DNA from: Owenia fusiformis
Taxonomy: Eukaryota; Annelida; Polychaeta; Sabellida; Oweniidae
Length of the DNA stretch: 60,000 nt
Direction: 5' to 3'
NCBI GenBank assembly: GCA_903813345.2
Contig: CAIIXF020000009.1
Span: 20,859,759-20,919,758, forward strand
In this document: one piece after another, positions 23,758 through 36,700 of the stretch
Layout: each line of letters opens with the position of its first letter
Position numbering within the stretch: the first letter of the stretch is position 1
The notes under the pieces: model-generated
Seen by the model: the letters and a program-made list of their open reading frames with translations, nothing else
Database searches by the model: none
Told to the model about the DNA's origin: nothing
Translations under genes and position numbers: made by a program

Positions 23758-25423
23758 CGCCGACTTATTCGCTAATTCAACAGAGCAGCTTTATTATAAT
23801 CGACCAATCGAAATCTGTATCGTTACCGATTTCAGACAGTCAAATGTTGAATTGTAACTGTTTTTTGAGAATTCAGAATACAGTTGCACATGTATCCTGG
23901 GGGTAATGCCGATGCATAACCTCTAGGAAAAGTACTCATAGAGATGATTAAATATTTTTGACTGAGACAGGAAATTTGAAAACACATTCCCAACATGTTC
24001 TCTCTGAAATGTTGTTCTGTTTTTCAGTCCTTTTGAAACTTGTCCTTTTTGTTGCATCAGTATGTTGCATTTTTATGCAGTTATCCTCTCTAAAGGAAAA
24101 TTGCATTCCTTCAGAGGTTTGAAAGATATCCATTATGGGTGACCGAAATTAAGCTGAAAACAATGGATCGCGTGGGTTTTCCTATGGGAAAACAACATGG
24201 GAAATATTGTTTTACGCTTAAAGAAATGCATTTTTCCTATTTAGAGGTTAAATGTGTGTCAAAACACAACATATGATACATCAAACATTGAAATCTGTCT
24301 GAAATATGTTGCGATACTTTCCGTGCTCTTTTGCTAAGACCTAAAGTCCATTATGAAATCGCAACCTCGAGAACGAACAGAAACCACACGTGTAACTTCT
24401 AATTGTCTTCTAAGAAAAACAATTCATCAAATATCAAACTCCAGCTCAACTACTTTTCTGGATACTGGATATATTCTGGATACAATAACAATTTTGAAAC
24501 CAGACTAAATGTAAGATTATGTCGTCATTCTTTGAATATTTACAGGTAAACATTTAAAAATCGTGCAGGAATAGCCCCAACTAAGCATGTTAAAATGCAT
24601 AACAAGTTATCAAATAAGCTATGAAACACATCAAATTGGTAAGTACCGTGTATTCTTGACTGTTTTAAACTATTATAATGGTCATGTGAATTGTGTGATC
24701 TCATAATGGATGAGTGTAATGCTTCATTAGAAGTGATGTTAGACACAACAACTGTTTTGTCAGATATTCCAAGAAAAGTCAATTTTCCACTTTAGTCCAT
24801 CTTAAATAAATAATAGACCGGTATATGGTGTAATTATGTTGGTATCTTTGCACCATATTTGTTTAAGATCATATTTAGTATGAGCAAAGGATTTTTCGAA
24901 CTAAACTTGACTTTTTATCAGTGAGAATATTCTTCTTCTGATGATCCCTGCATCTATGCATTATCTTACTCAGTCATTTCTGATCATTAAGCTTTGATTC
25001 TCAGAGTCTGGTATCACATCTAATGAAGCATGTAAGCATCCCCTATGGCACCACACAATCCACATGATCGATTTATTTTATAGTAAAAGCATTTAACAAC
25101 ATATTCAAGTTAACATTTTAATATGTTTGGTAATTTATGAGAGTTTATTATGTATATAAACAAGGTTAATTAAGATCATTCTCTCAATTATTTTTATTTG
25201 CCCCGGGTGCCTTGATTTCCGGTTACTATGGCAACCATTACTTATCTAATATAGCTGTTATACCAAATATTTTTTGATAGATTAATACAGAATTCTATAC
25301 TGCAGATTCTAAGAAAATTTCATTAGAATATATTGAAAAATAAAAAAATTAGAGAGATATTATGAGAACTTTATGATATACCCTCGTATGTACTAAGAAT
25401 ATGCACAACAGAATTTGCTTGAC
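23758..25423. other. Non-coding, downstream of the SOCS-box gene
   Basis: No exon recognised. Minus-strand AATAAA signals (tttatt on the plus strand) at about 25145 and 25191 could end the SOCS-box transcript. Chance frames of 61 and 80 codons (near 24000 and 24600) show no family motifs. Confidence 0.4.
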
Positions 25424-26563
25424 CTAATCATCTTGCAAATCCAAATAATTCATTAAAATCCTCGGGAGTGGTAATTGAAAGACACTTGTATGTAGCGGGT
25501 GCCATGCCGTCTTGATTGCGTTGCGAATTACAACTCTGGCGAGATGCAACAACTCTGGTGGATTATGTGTACGATACGGGGATACACGTTCGTAGAAGCT
25601 CTGATGTACCCACATTCTATCATCGGAACTGTTTGTACTCTTTACTCCAATCATGGGTGCTGGATTTAATATATTTTCCAATGCTTTCGAATTCGTAATA
25701 GGAAGTGTTGGCATAACGCGGCAGAAGTAAGCGAGACATCGTAGTAAGTTACGTTCCCTTGATGATTCTCGACGTACTCTTATAGGATTAGATTGTTGTA
25801 AGAACCGCATACTCGGATGTGCGTTATTGAAGTCGAACACAAGGCCCATTCCATTCATTTGGATAATGATATTTTCAAGGGGACACTTCGGAAATAGATG
25901 TTGGTGTTCACCAAAAGTACGCAACGGATCTGCACCGTGTCGCAAAAGGAGCAGAACCATATCAGAATGAACTTTTCGGCATGCAATAAGAAGTGGGGTT
26001 GTAAGATGTTCACTAAAAACTACTTTCACAGGCGCATCAACGAACGCAACAAGTTCAAAATGTCTACGTCTTTTGTATCTCTTAACAGGGACATCACTTG
26101 CGTGGTACAGTATATAATTCAGGATATCCAAATTGTTTGAACGTCTCTGGCTCTTGGTCTGCTGGAGACTAGAATCATACAATACATTTCTTTGGTGCTG
26201 GGATTCTGGTATATCGCCCAATAGGATCAGGTTCTGATTATTAAACCACATCGCAACATTCCCTTGTTCCACGATAGATGTGGCAACAAGGGATCTTACA
26301 AGAGGCGTATTGTCGACATTGTATTTGAAGCAAACGTGCGCAGCCATAAATAAAACATTTTCCTTTGATGCGACATCTTTTGTAGACGTAAAAAACGATA
26401 ATCCATCCTTCGCAATTCGTTCAGCGACTCCACGGTAATTACCATGATCACGCACTAAACTGACTAAACTGTCCCGACATTTAAACGCATGTTCGTCATT
26501 CAGAAAGGCTCCCTGGCCATATTTTGTTTGTAGGATTGTAAAAATATTCTTAGATGTTGTCAT
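25424..26563 (-). CDS. Ankyrin-repeat and SOCS-box (ASB) protein, single exon
   Basis: An uninterrupted 379-codon frame starts at the ATG at 26563. Around residues 187-216 an ankyrin repeat is clear: LTTPLLIACRKVHSDMVLLL then RHGADPL. Residues 334-375 match a SOCS box: PPELLHLARVVIRNAI (BC-box pattern, for elongin B/C) followed by LPLPRILMNYLDL (cullin-5 box). ASB proteins are substrate receptors of cullin-5 ubiquitin ligases, and this one should work in the cytosol or nucleus. The BC box has Ala where Cys or Ser is usual. The N-terminal 180 residues show no clear repeats. The C-terminus most resembles ASB17-type proteins, but that is from memory. No introns are needed; a retrocopy origin is possible. 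Confidence 0.85.
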   Translation of the reverse strand: MTTSKNIFTILQTKYGQGAFLNDEHAFKCRDSLVSLVRDHGNYRGVAERIAKDGLSFFTSTKDVASKENVLFMAAHVCFKYNVDNTPLVRSLVATSIVEQGNVAMWFNNQNLILLGDIPESQHQRNVLYDSSLQQTKSQRRSNNLDILNYILYHASDVPVKRYKRRRHFELVAFVDAPVKVVFSEHLTTPLLIACRKVHSDMVLLLLRHGADPLRTFGEHQHLFPKCPLENIIIQMNGMGLVFDFNNAHPSMRFLQQSNPIRVRRESSRERNLLRCLAYFCRVMPTLPITNSKALENILNPAPMIGVKSTNSSDDRMWVHQSFYERVSPYRTHNPPELLHLARVVIRNAIKTAWHPLHTSVFQLPLPRILMNYLDLQDD

Positions 26564-27386
26564 ATTTTGTTTCCATGTTATTTTCTTGTATTATCATGTT
26601 GCTACTGACAGCCTCTTCTATTGTCTAATTTAATTTGTGACATCATAGATATATTTTTATTTTGATGCAATGATGCGATGAAACATTTTACTGATCATAT
26701 ACATATATGATTTACAATAATTTCCTAAACTGGAATTGGAAAACCCAAACGTTACAAAACATGCTCTACTTCAGAACACTTATAGTAAAATAAAACAAAG
26801 ACATGTGCGATATCTTGCGTAGTGTAAAGATTTATTGCATTTCGTGATAATAATTTGACTGTCATCTTCTTTTAACATTTCGTTAAAAACAAAATCTCAA
26901 AACGCAGGTCTCAAAGAAACCTGTTTGTCAGGTTTTTATAGAAAAAAGTAACTTCACTTGGCAACTAATTATCAATATTACTGTGTCATGTTAATTGTAA
27001 AATGTTGTTAACATGTTGTTTAATCTGACGATCCATTGGAGTTACAACTGACCACTGCAAGAGGCAACTGTGAAATAACTTCTTAATTGGCATCTATATT
27101 TTAAGGTTTTGTACTTCCGATAACCGATGTAAATACATAAGCATTTGTACCAAAGAGAGACTTACGAAAAGGTGTTAAAACAGTTAGTAAAAGGGAAGAA
27201 GGAAAGAAGTCAACATCGATGCAATGATGAATTGTATAAACTCAATGTTTCGTACGTTTTCTGCTAATGCATGTGAAACTGTTCCTATGGTTGTCCATTA
27301 TCCATTCTGGTTCACGATTATGGTGAACATTATCGTCATCATTTTCATCAAACATTTAGTCATTTGTATCTAGATGGTGTCGAGGT
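26564..27386. other. Intergenic space between the SOCS-box and polycystin genes
   Basis: This holds the 3' flank of the polycystin gene and the 5' flank of the SOCS-box gene, both on the minus strand. A minus-strand AATAAA signal (tttatt) near 26829 lies about 560 bp past the polycystin stop. Nothing else recognised. Confidence 0.4.
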
Positions 27387-30300
27387 TCACTCTTCTGGTT
27401 CTTGTAGAGGATCCTCAGAGGGTTCCTTTTGTGCTGGTTTATTACTGAACCCAAACAATCCAATGAACCTTCCCCATATGAAATCCACAATTTCATAGTC
27501 GTTCGATTGCAGCGACGAATCCTCTTTGACTTTCGAGAAAGCTTCCCCAATTATAGTCAAAAACATGCCCATCAAACCAATATAAACAATACCAACGAAT
27601 AGGAAAAAGAAAATAGGTCCATAAAACGGATTTGCATCTCGGAATTCGTAGAAATCGAAGGATCCCAAAGAAAATGCAAACAATGCTTCAATGCATCCAA
27701 CAAAAGTGCCGTAATTTGGTAGCTGCGTACCAAAGAGGGTATAGCCCCACAAGCAGAATGCGAAAAAGTAGATGAAAAACGTGATACAGAACATCTTCAA
27801 GTCCTTGACGGCCAGTTTGACGGTGTCTCCGAGCATACACATATTTTTGTTAAACTGAAGCATTTTGATGAACTTCAGAGTAGAGAAGAAGACTATGATA
27901 CCAACAACCGCCTGGTAAAGTTCATCCCAAGCAGCAATGGACACAAAATTCACATAGTCCTCTAAAATAAGAAAAGGTGTATTAATGAAATTAGCAAAAT
28001 TTTACAAACAATCATTCTACACAGATTTTCAATTTAGTATTTCAGGTAAATTGTATTTCTAACTTAAAAAAACTTTTAAAATCGGCAAACTGGCGTTTTT
28101 AATATGTAAACGTTAGGCACTCTGGCGATATAATATAATAATATCCAATAAAAATACAGAACTTGTAGCCATCACTCGTAACTTACTTTTCCCACTTTCA
28201 AGCAGGGCAGACATTGCCAAATTGCCCATTACAGTCTTCATTGCATACATCGCTATGGCAACAATAGATGACACCAGCGTTCCAAATTCGAGAAAGTTCC
28301 AGAAATCCTTGAAATATTTCAGCTTTTCCTTTCTGAGAAGTTTAATCATATGGTAGATGAAGTATGTTACAAACACAAGGAAAACGATATTGAAGAAAAG
28401 GACTACAACTCCCCAGCTCCCCACAAAACCATAGAGTCTGAACACCTGGATAGAAATGCAAAAATATCATGAACGCATTTTTTCAGTTTTGACTGTGAAC
28501 ACAGCCAGGGTTGTATCCAGGATCAAAAGACGAACAAATGTAATAGGCAAGGCAAAGGCTAAATGAGGTATATTTACTAAACTATCTTTGAACTTCATTT
28601 CCATAATCTTAAATAATATATTTCTTGTTGCCTCGCTTGCCTCACGTATGGGTTCGCCCATGATAGCCTTATACTGGTACAAATAGGAACTTACAAGTCT
28701 GAATCTATAAAGTACTACGAATTTTTCAAAACCTATCACACAAGTTCTACCTTGATTTCACTTCTTGGTATGGCGGCCCCTGTGCTCATGAACTCAACCA
28801 GCAGTATGACCGAGGCGAACAGATTCACATTAGCATTGTAAACAGTGAATTCAACAAAGACCGCTCTTGTGTTCACATCTACCCATTCTTTCTCTTCAAG
28901 TTCGTCAATAACCTTGTGAGATCTCTCGGCGGTGAGTCCTGTAAAATGAATTAAATATTACTTTTGTAGGAGACGAAAAATGGTTGTTGTGTCCCCACAA
29001 GAATTTGAAGTATTGTTATGTATAGCCTACAACTTTTTTGTGAACGGCAGTCGGCGTTCGACGGTTGGTGTTCGGCGTCAGGTGGTGGCATTTTGCATAT
29101 TAATGCCTTGTTGATATTGTAAACGAGATTTTATGTAAGCTAATGGATAGATTTCTTTTCATATTTTGCGGAATTTTATATTTATATTTTATAATCCTGT
29201 GTATATCGTGTCATAACTGCTTCATCATTCATTCATTAATTCCAGTGGCTAAACTGAGACTTCAAATGTTGATATATTACCTAGATTATGGACGTATCCA
29301 CCTCCCTTGTACACATGGAGTGTGCCCATATAAGGAGCATTGCGAAGACGAACTGAATTCTGGTACACCCAAGGTGTATCTTCCCTGTCCTCTAGCTCTT
29401 CTGTCTGTTCATCGGTGAAGTTCTCAGGGGGCTTCCAACCCGGAAGGTAGGCTTTGGTGTCGTCATCCGTCCATGAATAAGAGTCTCGACAATGGTGAAT
29501 CACTGATCTGAAGTTTTTGTCAATAACACAGGTGTCTGCAAGAATATATCGGAAAAGGCTTGGACCGATTTTTACAATGTCGTGTATATAGTACTGCAAA
29601 TGTTGTTGGTGCATATTGGACATAGCAGGTACATCGAGTATCCAAGGATGACTGTTTGTAATACCCTGCGATGGTAGCTCCATATTTGTGTAAATAAGAT
29701 ACTGTTATCTGGCACTTCAACGGATATAATTACATATATGCCATTTTGTATTTCGGAATGACTACCTTGGAAAATTTTACGACCTAATATCTCTATTTAG
29801 GGACCTTTTCATGTTCTAATTACAAAATAACTTACCATCTTTGACTCTTGCCTGTCGGATCCTTGCCACTCCAACCCTGAACGTCTCTCGATCTCCCATA
29901 GCAATAGATTCCCGCCATGTGAGGCGTCTGTCATTGTACCACTTTTCGGCAAACAATCCAGGCACCAATGTTTTGCGACACCAACTCCAAAACTGGTCAG
30001 GTCGACTTATCTGAGAAAAAATTATGAGTGCATTTACCGCCACAACCATACACCTCATTCATTCACTATGTTAAAATAAATATAAATCACGGTAATTTAA
30101 CTGATTACACTAGGGGAACCACCTATACTTACCCCAGTTAAGTCAGAGCCAGTATCTACGAATTGGTTTTTGAGAACGTTGGCATACTCAAATCCAGCCA
30201 TGCTTTTAGCTTGGTATGACAAGAAGAAAAGAACCAGTAAAAAGACAGCATAAACCACACACTCCTTCAGAATCGCTTCCATCTTCATTTCATTGAGTCG

Positions 30301-30737
30301 TTTCTGTCTGGCTTTTTCCAGAGCTTTAGTATCGGGTGGTTTAACCTCCGCTGCTGCCATTTTGCGCCTCTGAATCAACTCTAGAAAACATTATTACTTT
30401 TGAGAATGTCTGTACATATTTTTAAGTGTTTTGGAACTCGTCTAGAGCTTTCAATAATTGACGTTCAACTGACGATTTGAGACAAGTGTGATAATGAGTT
30501 ACAATCCTTTACAAAACCTCTGGATTTCGGGCATGATTCCAATTTGTCTGAAAAATAATAGATCAAGAAACAACACTCGCTGGAATCATAATAGACTTTA
30601 CCTTCTATGCGTGATTGGTTGAGCTTGCTCTCATCATTGGAAAATTCCTCCAAAGGATTGTTGTCAAAGGTTTCATCATCCTCACCAAGATCGGGCTTTT
30701 TCAGTATGCAGGCTAGGAAAGCAGCCAGCAGGAATAC
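27387..30737 (-). CDS. Polycystin exons 18-24: extracellular polycystin loop, channel core and short tail
   Basis: Exons 18-19 finish TM5 and give the cytoplasmic linker and S1 (VVYAVFLLVLFFLSYQ). Exons 20-21 are the extracellular polycystin domain with PDQFWSWC, RIRQARVK, PWVYQNS and YKGGGYVHNLG. Exon 22 carries the family signature EWVDVNTRAVFVEFTVYNAN. Exons 23-24 give S3-S6. The pore reads FAFSLGSFDFYEF, so the LGD filter of PKD2 is LGS here. S6 is followed by a short acidic tail ending QEPEE; no coiled coil follows. The stop is TGA at 27387-27389. Confidence 0.93.
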
Positions 30738-33700
30738 CTGCAACATCATACAAGTACATACAAGTATGGTGTGGTTAACATTTTTGCAAATGACCAGCTA
30801 CATTCTCCTTTTGATGGTGTGATTCGTGGAAATATGAGACAATCGGGTAATAAAAACTTTACTTCTCAGACCTCATGGAATTTTCATCTTCTGGCATTGC
30901 CAAGGAATACGCATAACAGTCCGTTTACCCATCAAAATATATGTGATACAAACAATTTGAATAAGAATGTTATCTGATTTGATCTTTCATGTCAAAAATA
31001 TTGGAACTTTGCCAAGTTGAAGCTTTTTCCGAGAAAAACTGAAATTCGTAATACAGGTACACATTAAGTGATTTAATACCTTGATTGGTTGTACCACAAT
31101 AACGTTTTGAAAGAATGAAAGAAGAAATGTCGTAAGCCACTCTTCCGCCTTCTCTTTGCCCCATTCTAAACTATAGAGAATAGTGAAGAACGCCGATCCG
31201 GCACAACTCAGGAAGCAAACTACAAAAATAGACATTGAATTTACATTTATCCAAATAAAGTTAGTAGTTATATATATTTCGTAGTTCAAAGATGAATTAT
31301 AATGTCAAAATGTCTCAAACTAAATTCTGTTCACTTTCTTTCAAATTCATATCCGAAACTCATGCGAAGGGGGCTGTACATATGAGCCCAGCCTTTTTAA
31401 AAATATTCAACGAATAACTTTTCAAACTTAGGGGATTTAGCTAGCTTGCCCGACAATAAATCTTGGTTAAGTGCACTTACCGGCCCAAGCAATGTAGACA
31501 CACCACCATGGAAACAAAAAAGATTTTTTCTTCCGCTTTTTCCCCGCAATTTCGGCAGCAGCATCTTTCTCATTGTAGTCATCTTCATATTTCTTCTGTT
31601 GGTGCACGGTAACTATCTTATGCAGCGCGTCCTTGAACCTTGTGAACTTTGATTGCTTAAGCTTAATCGAAGAGCCTGCCCAAAGTGAGCTGTCTTTGTC
31701 CTTGCTGAGGGTCTTCCATTTGAACATCTTTGTTTTTCTTTGGTTCGATTGCATTATGTTATTATTTCGAGGTTTGCATTTGCGGAAGAATGTCATTAGA
31801 ATCAAGTTTGGTGGAAATACAATAAATGTACTCACTAGGCTTACCCATAATTGTGATAGCGTAAAGGAAAATGGGCCCAGTTTCAAAGCACTTTTATTCT
31901 CAACCTTTTCCTCTGATTTGAAGAACATGGCGTTTGTGATCATAGTGAGAAACAGTAATGATAGACAGCAAGAGAGACGCTGTGCTCTCGTAAAACCACT
32001 TCTCGTGGGACGCGAGAAGACAGATACCCAAAGATGGTCGTTACTCAGCTTCTTCCTGACTGAAGTGCCAAATAAATGTTTGAAATCTACAAGGTCCTCT
32101 AAGCCAGCAACAGGGACTATTCTCTCTACTTGGCCATCATCCTCCTCAACAGCCAACCAACGGTTACACAGGAAGAAATACCTAATAACAAAATCACAAA
32201 TGTAGACACAAAGGAGGTAGCCTATAAGGAGACTAAGTCACCAGTTACTAGATGTTGGTACATACGCTTATATTCACTGTCACCTTTGATGTTCTCTAAT
32301 TTTAAATTGTATTGTATTGGTCATACTGTACGTACTTGTCTCCAGTTTGTAAGTCAACGAGCTGCACCTGTTCACAATACCACCCTTTGAACTTCCCTCT
32401 GCCTGAGTTGTCATGCCAGATTCTTAGGAATGTCATTGGTCCGATGCATTTATCAGTACTCAGGACATAGTTACGTATGCTTCCGCGAGTAAAATGCTGT
32501 AAATAAGATTCGAGTAGACTTCAAATCGAGAACTTGTTGAATATATTTAATAGAAAAACGGGCATTTTCTTGAAACCATATGATCTGATCTGTATAATTT
32601 TTCATTTTGTTATATTGACAATGGTCACATTTTACCTTTTTCTCTCCGTCGAACAAGCGGCGGACGCCTGTGTCGCCTTCATCTCCTGATAGGATAAAAC
32701 TAATCTTTGACTTGGTGTCAGCATCGCGTTTAATGCCCGTGTAGACAATCATCTGATAATGGTACTGATCTGTTGGAATGTTGTCTTCTAAAGGCTTGGC
32801 TCCCCACTGTGACAACAGTTAAGTTTGTTATACATTTAATCGAAACTATTTGCAAAGAAGAACATGCTCTAGCTGTGCGTTTTGCTGTTGGTGCGGATGA
32901 TTCTTTCTTTATTGCTTTTACAGCCATGGTTTGTTCATTGATTGATACTTTATATTTTTGTTATGCATTGAGGAAACAATCTTCCCCCGGGTCTGTACCA
33001 TATTCGAGTCCACAAAGTGTTTACTGTAGTTACTACAATGTTTGATCCGTGTGTCTTCCCTGACTGTATACACGGTGTATAACCCAAACGCTCCTACATG
33101 CACGACGGAGCGTTTCATTTACGCGGAAACACTCCGGAGCGAAATAAAACGGCAGCTAATGAAGATTCCACTATGACCGTAAGTATTGTTTCTCTCGTTT
33201 CTCTTACATATCATATGTTATGGTGAAATATTATGTACCATTCGATGAACAATACCGTGGGCAAAGATCTTATCTATTCAACTTCTGGTGGTAAACTGTT
33301 ATTTGCTTGATCAAAGCTCCGTAGTGTATATCGAACGAATCTGAAGATGACGATTTGACCACAAATTACGAATTAAACTAGTATTTCTATGAAAACGTTA
33401 ATCTTTCTGTTAAAGTAGTAGATCACAAACTCGTATATTCTCATTTTCTAAAATCCCAGTCCAAATCCATTACTTGTTCTCGAGAAATCAATTGTTTTCC
33501 TCGAAACGCTCCGTCGATTTAGAACACAATTTTAGAAACGCTCTTACCATTTTGTTTTGATATCATTTTCAGATTATTAGAGAAGAGTTCCGAATCGAAT
33601 TTATCTCTCAAAAACGTGTTGTACTTGTCAGGCAAATTGAAACATCTGAACCTGGTGGTGCTAAACGTGCAACTAGCTGATCTAAGCCTACATTACATGA

Positions 33701-36700
33701 TGTCATGCCTACATGTGTGCTAAATCATAAAACTATAGAAAAAACGAAACTTTATATGTGAATTAATCTTTCTTCTTTTGATGCCAAGGGGTATAATAGA
33801 TCTTTTCTTTCTCTTCCTGAAAAGGAAAGGCAAGCTATTTCCTAAACTGATCTACACTACCGGAGCGTTTCCAGTTCACTGTGTTAACCAGATCGGAGCG
33901 TTTCTTGAATATGAGAATGTCATCATTTTTAAGACTGGATTTTCGGTCATCAAATCACTATTACGATAATGTATGGTGCGTTGAAGCATTGGAATTTGAC
34001 TAAAATATACGTTGGTGCTCTAATCTTGGCTCAACTAATCACATGTATCGATAAAAAGGGGTTTTGACCGGTAGAATGACAAATACGTTTTTGAATTTTC
34101 GTAACTATACTGCTTCGTACAGCTTTTCCTAATTGCTTCAAACGTCAACAGCCAGCCAAGTACAACATGAATATCACACCCATCGAATGGTATACTCGAA
34201 ATATGTAACTCATACCTCTTATTCCCATTATTGGGGAAATCGTAAGACGGCTCATCATTCCCGCCAGCCAGTTTTCCTACTCCGGAGCGTTTCTTTGTTT
34301 AATTTCAGCAATGAAACGCTCCGTCGTGCATGTCGGAGCGTTTGGGTTATACACCGTGGTATAGTAGTATGTAATAATATTCATATCATGTAAACGTTTA
34401 CCTTAATTAAATCCTGTTTGTCTTTTCTCCTGCACCAAACGAGAGCTATGAAATACAATCCCAATACAGAAATAACGACAGAGAAGACCGCCGCATTCTC
34501 ACCGAGTTTTGCAAATTTGGCGAAGACAGTGCTAAAGTCGATGCTGTTAGGGGGTACCACGAAGTCGCCTCCAAAATTGGTGAGATGAGTGCAAAGGCAC
34601 TGAGTTTTCTCAATAGTAGTTATAGGCCCGACCTGGAAACAAAACAAACATTAAACATGTAAAAATTAACTGCGATCAGAATACTGATCTTGATTTAAAA
34701 ATACAACTTACTATAATTGTTTTGAACTGAAGACATGCAATGCAATTTATTTTACTCCTCTATTAAAATATCGAGACTCCCCCCACCTTTTGCAAACCAT
34801 TATCACTACGACGTCGTTGTAACATTATCTCCATGATCTGTAGCTTATAGTTTCGAAGTTAGAAACTTTGCACTTACTATAATCTCAATTAAAAGTAAAA
34901 TTATTTGAGTTTAGCCTACCATACATCCATCTCCTGCCCATGTCTGATTTTCCTCATTCCAATATCTACAGCCAGAGGTGAACGTGCGGAATGTATATGT
35001 GTGGTTCCACGACTCCTCTGCGAAGTTAACTTTGGTCGCTGAAACAGTAATTACTTCTTTGAATGTGATGTACTCGTATGTGTTTTATCTCATCGTTACG
35101 ACTTGTATATATCCATTCAATCTTAATGTTTAATTTAGAGTGTTACATTAGGCCTGAATCTACCAGTCGGCGGCACGTGATTTTATTTTCTGGAATTATG
35201 AATTTTCAGTAAAAGTACAAATGTAGAATTTACCTGCTAATTTTATTCCAATGTAATATGTTCCGTTTAGGGCAGTCAAGTTACTTGGCGCAAATACAGT
35301 GTGTCTCAATACATCAAGCTTTGATTCATCCTTTGTGTTGAACACCTCATCACTTGGTATATGGGTCTTATAATCAAAGTAAGTCTCATTTGGAAATATT
35401 CCGTATGCCATGTATACGTCATATTCGTCATCTTCCGTCATTGGGTAGATGATGACGTGGAGAGAAGAGCCATTTCTTGGCAGGGTCACGCTGTGATGAT
35501 TCATCTTTAGTTTGTCCTTCTCTGGTCCTGTCCTGTATGTCGTAAATGTGTAGTTTAAAGCCTCCGGGACAAGGTCAGGTTTACCTGTTACAATAAGGAA
35601 TTGAACAATACATATCTTTTCTTCATTTCAACTGCGTAACTTCTGATTGGGTTTGGAGGCAAAGCCTCACGAGTAACCCGGATATAACATTAGCAAAAAC
35701 CGAAATTCATTCACGTGCTTTTCTCGAAGAATATCGCAACCTTTGTGCCCACATCTAGGTAAACTACACCTTTTCGCCATTTAAGGAGGGGATCAATTTC
35801 TGGATTAAACCCCGCGTTTTGCCCATTTACGGAAAATGCACTTGGTGATTGTTGCTGCTGTACAGTATTTCGTAGAAATTCGAACTGAGTTGAAATGCGT
35901 TTCACTCAATATTCTTCTCTCGATTACTCATATAGTCGATAGATGAATCTGCACCAAAGTTAAGATATGGACTGTAAAGATCTCACCAATGTGTTGATGA
36001 GCGGCTTTATTCATTCATATTGGCAGGAATTTTATCGTAAAATTGAAATATTTTAGGAAGGTTTTTGATTTTAATTAATTCCCCGAGTCAGTTAGCCAGG
36101 GTGTTGTCTGCGACAGACTGCTGGATGGAGTGTGCAGTGGGAAGTTGTTTGTTAACGTAAAAATTCTGTAATCAGGTAAATTCAGACGATAAATGACAAA
36201 TGTGTAAATACGCCTATTATGATCCAATACGAAGTTATTGAAAAAAAGTGCGGGCGCCCAACACTCGGAATGATCTTTTTCAAACATTGAGCATATTTCA
36301 AGGCTTCTAATAATCATCCTGCAAAATGTTTTCATCAGAATATAGAAAATAGTAAATGGCTAGTAATTATGTTAATAAATCACATATTCGGGTGATCAAT
36401 AAAACGTCATTTTAGGAAGTTATCTATTTAAAAGTTCAAATCAATTACCATTATATTTTGTAAGTCTTACCATTAATGAACATTTCGATTGGCTCTGACA
36501 TGTTCTCTTTCTTCATTTCAGTACCATTGGGATAGGTGAACGAGATGCTTAAAACGCCTGATTCTGGAGCTGGCGTTTCTGTATCCCAATTGTAGATGTT
36601 GTTATTCGATGCAAGGAACTGCAAATTAGGAAACAGCTATGAAATACAGTAGAAGAAATTCAATAAAGTTACAGGATGTCTATTTTGGCTTTTCTACCGA

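Noticed and set aside
28467-28739. 90-codon minus-strand frame between polycystin exons 22 and 23
   Set aside because: It lies in an intron; exon 22 (ends SEIK) joins exon 23 (VFRLYGF) in phase 0 as expected for the family.
31633-32205. 190-codon plus-strand frame
   Set aside because: It is antisense to polycystin exon 16, whose domains, splice sites and phase are clear.
35711-35905. 64-codon minus-strand frame in polycystin intron 10 (KRISTQFEFLRNTVQQQQ)
   Set aside because: Exons 10 and 11 join correctly without it (AAT G|GT AAA within the GAIN strands); probably a chance frame or repeat fragment.
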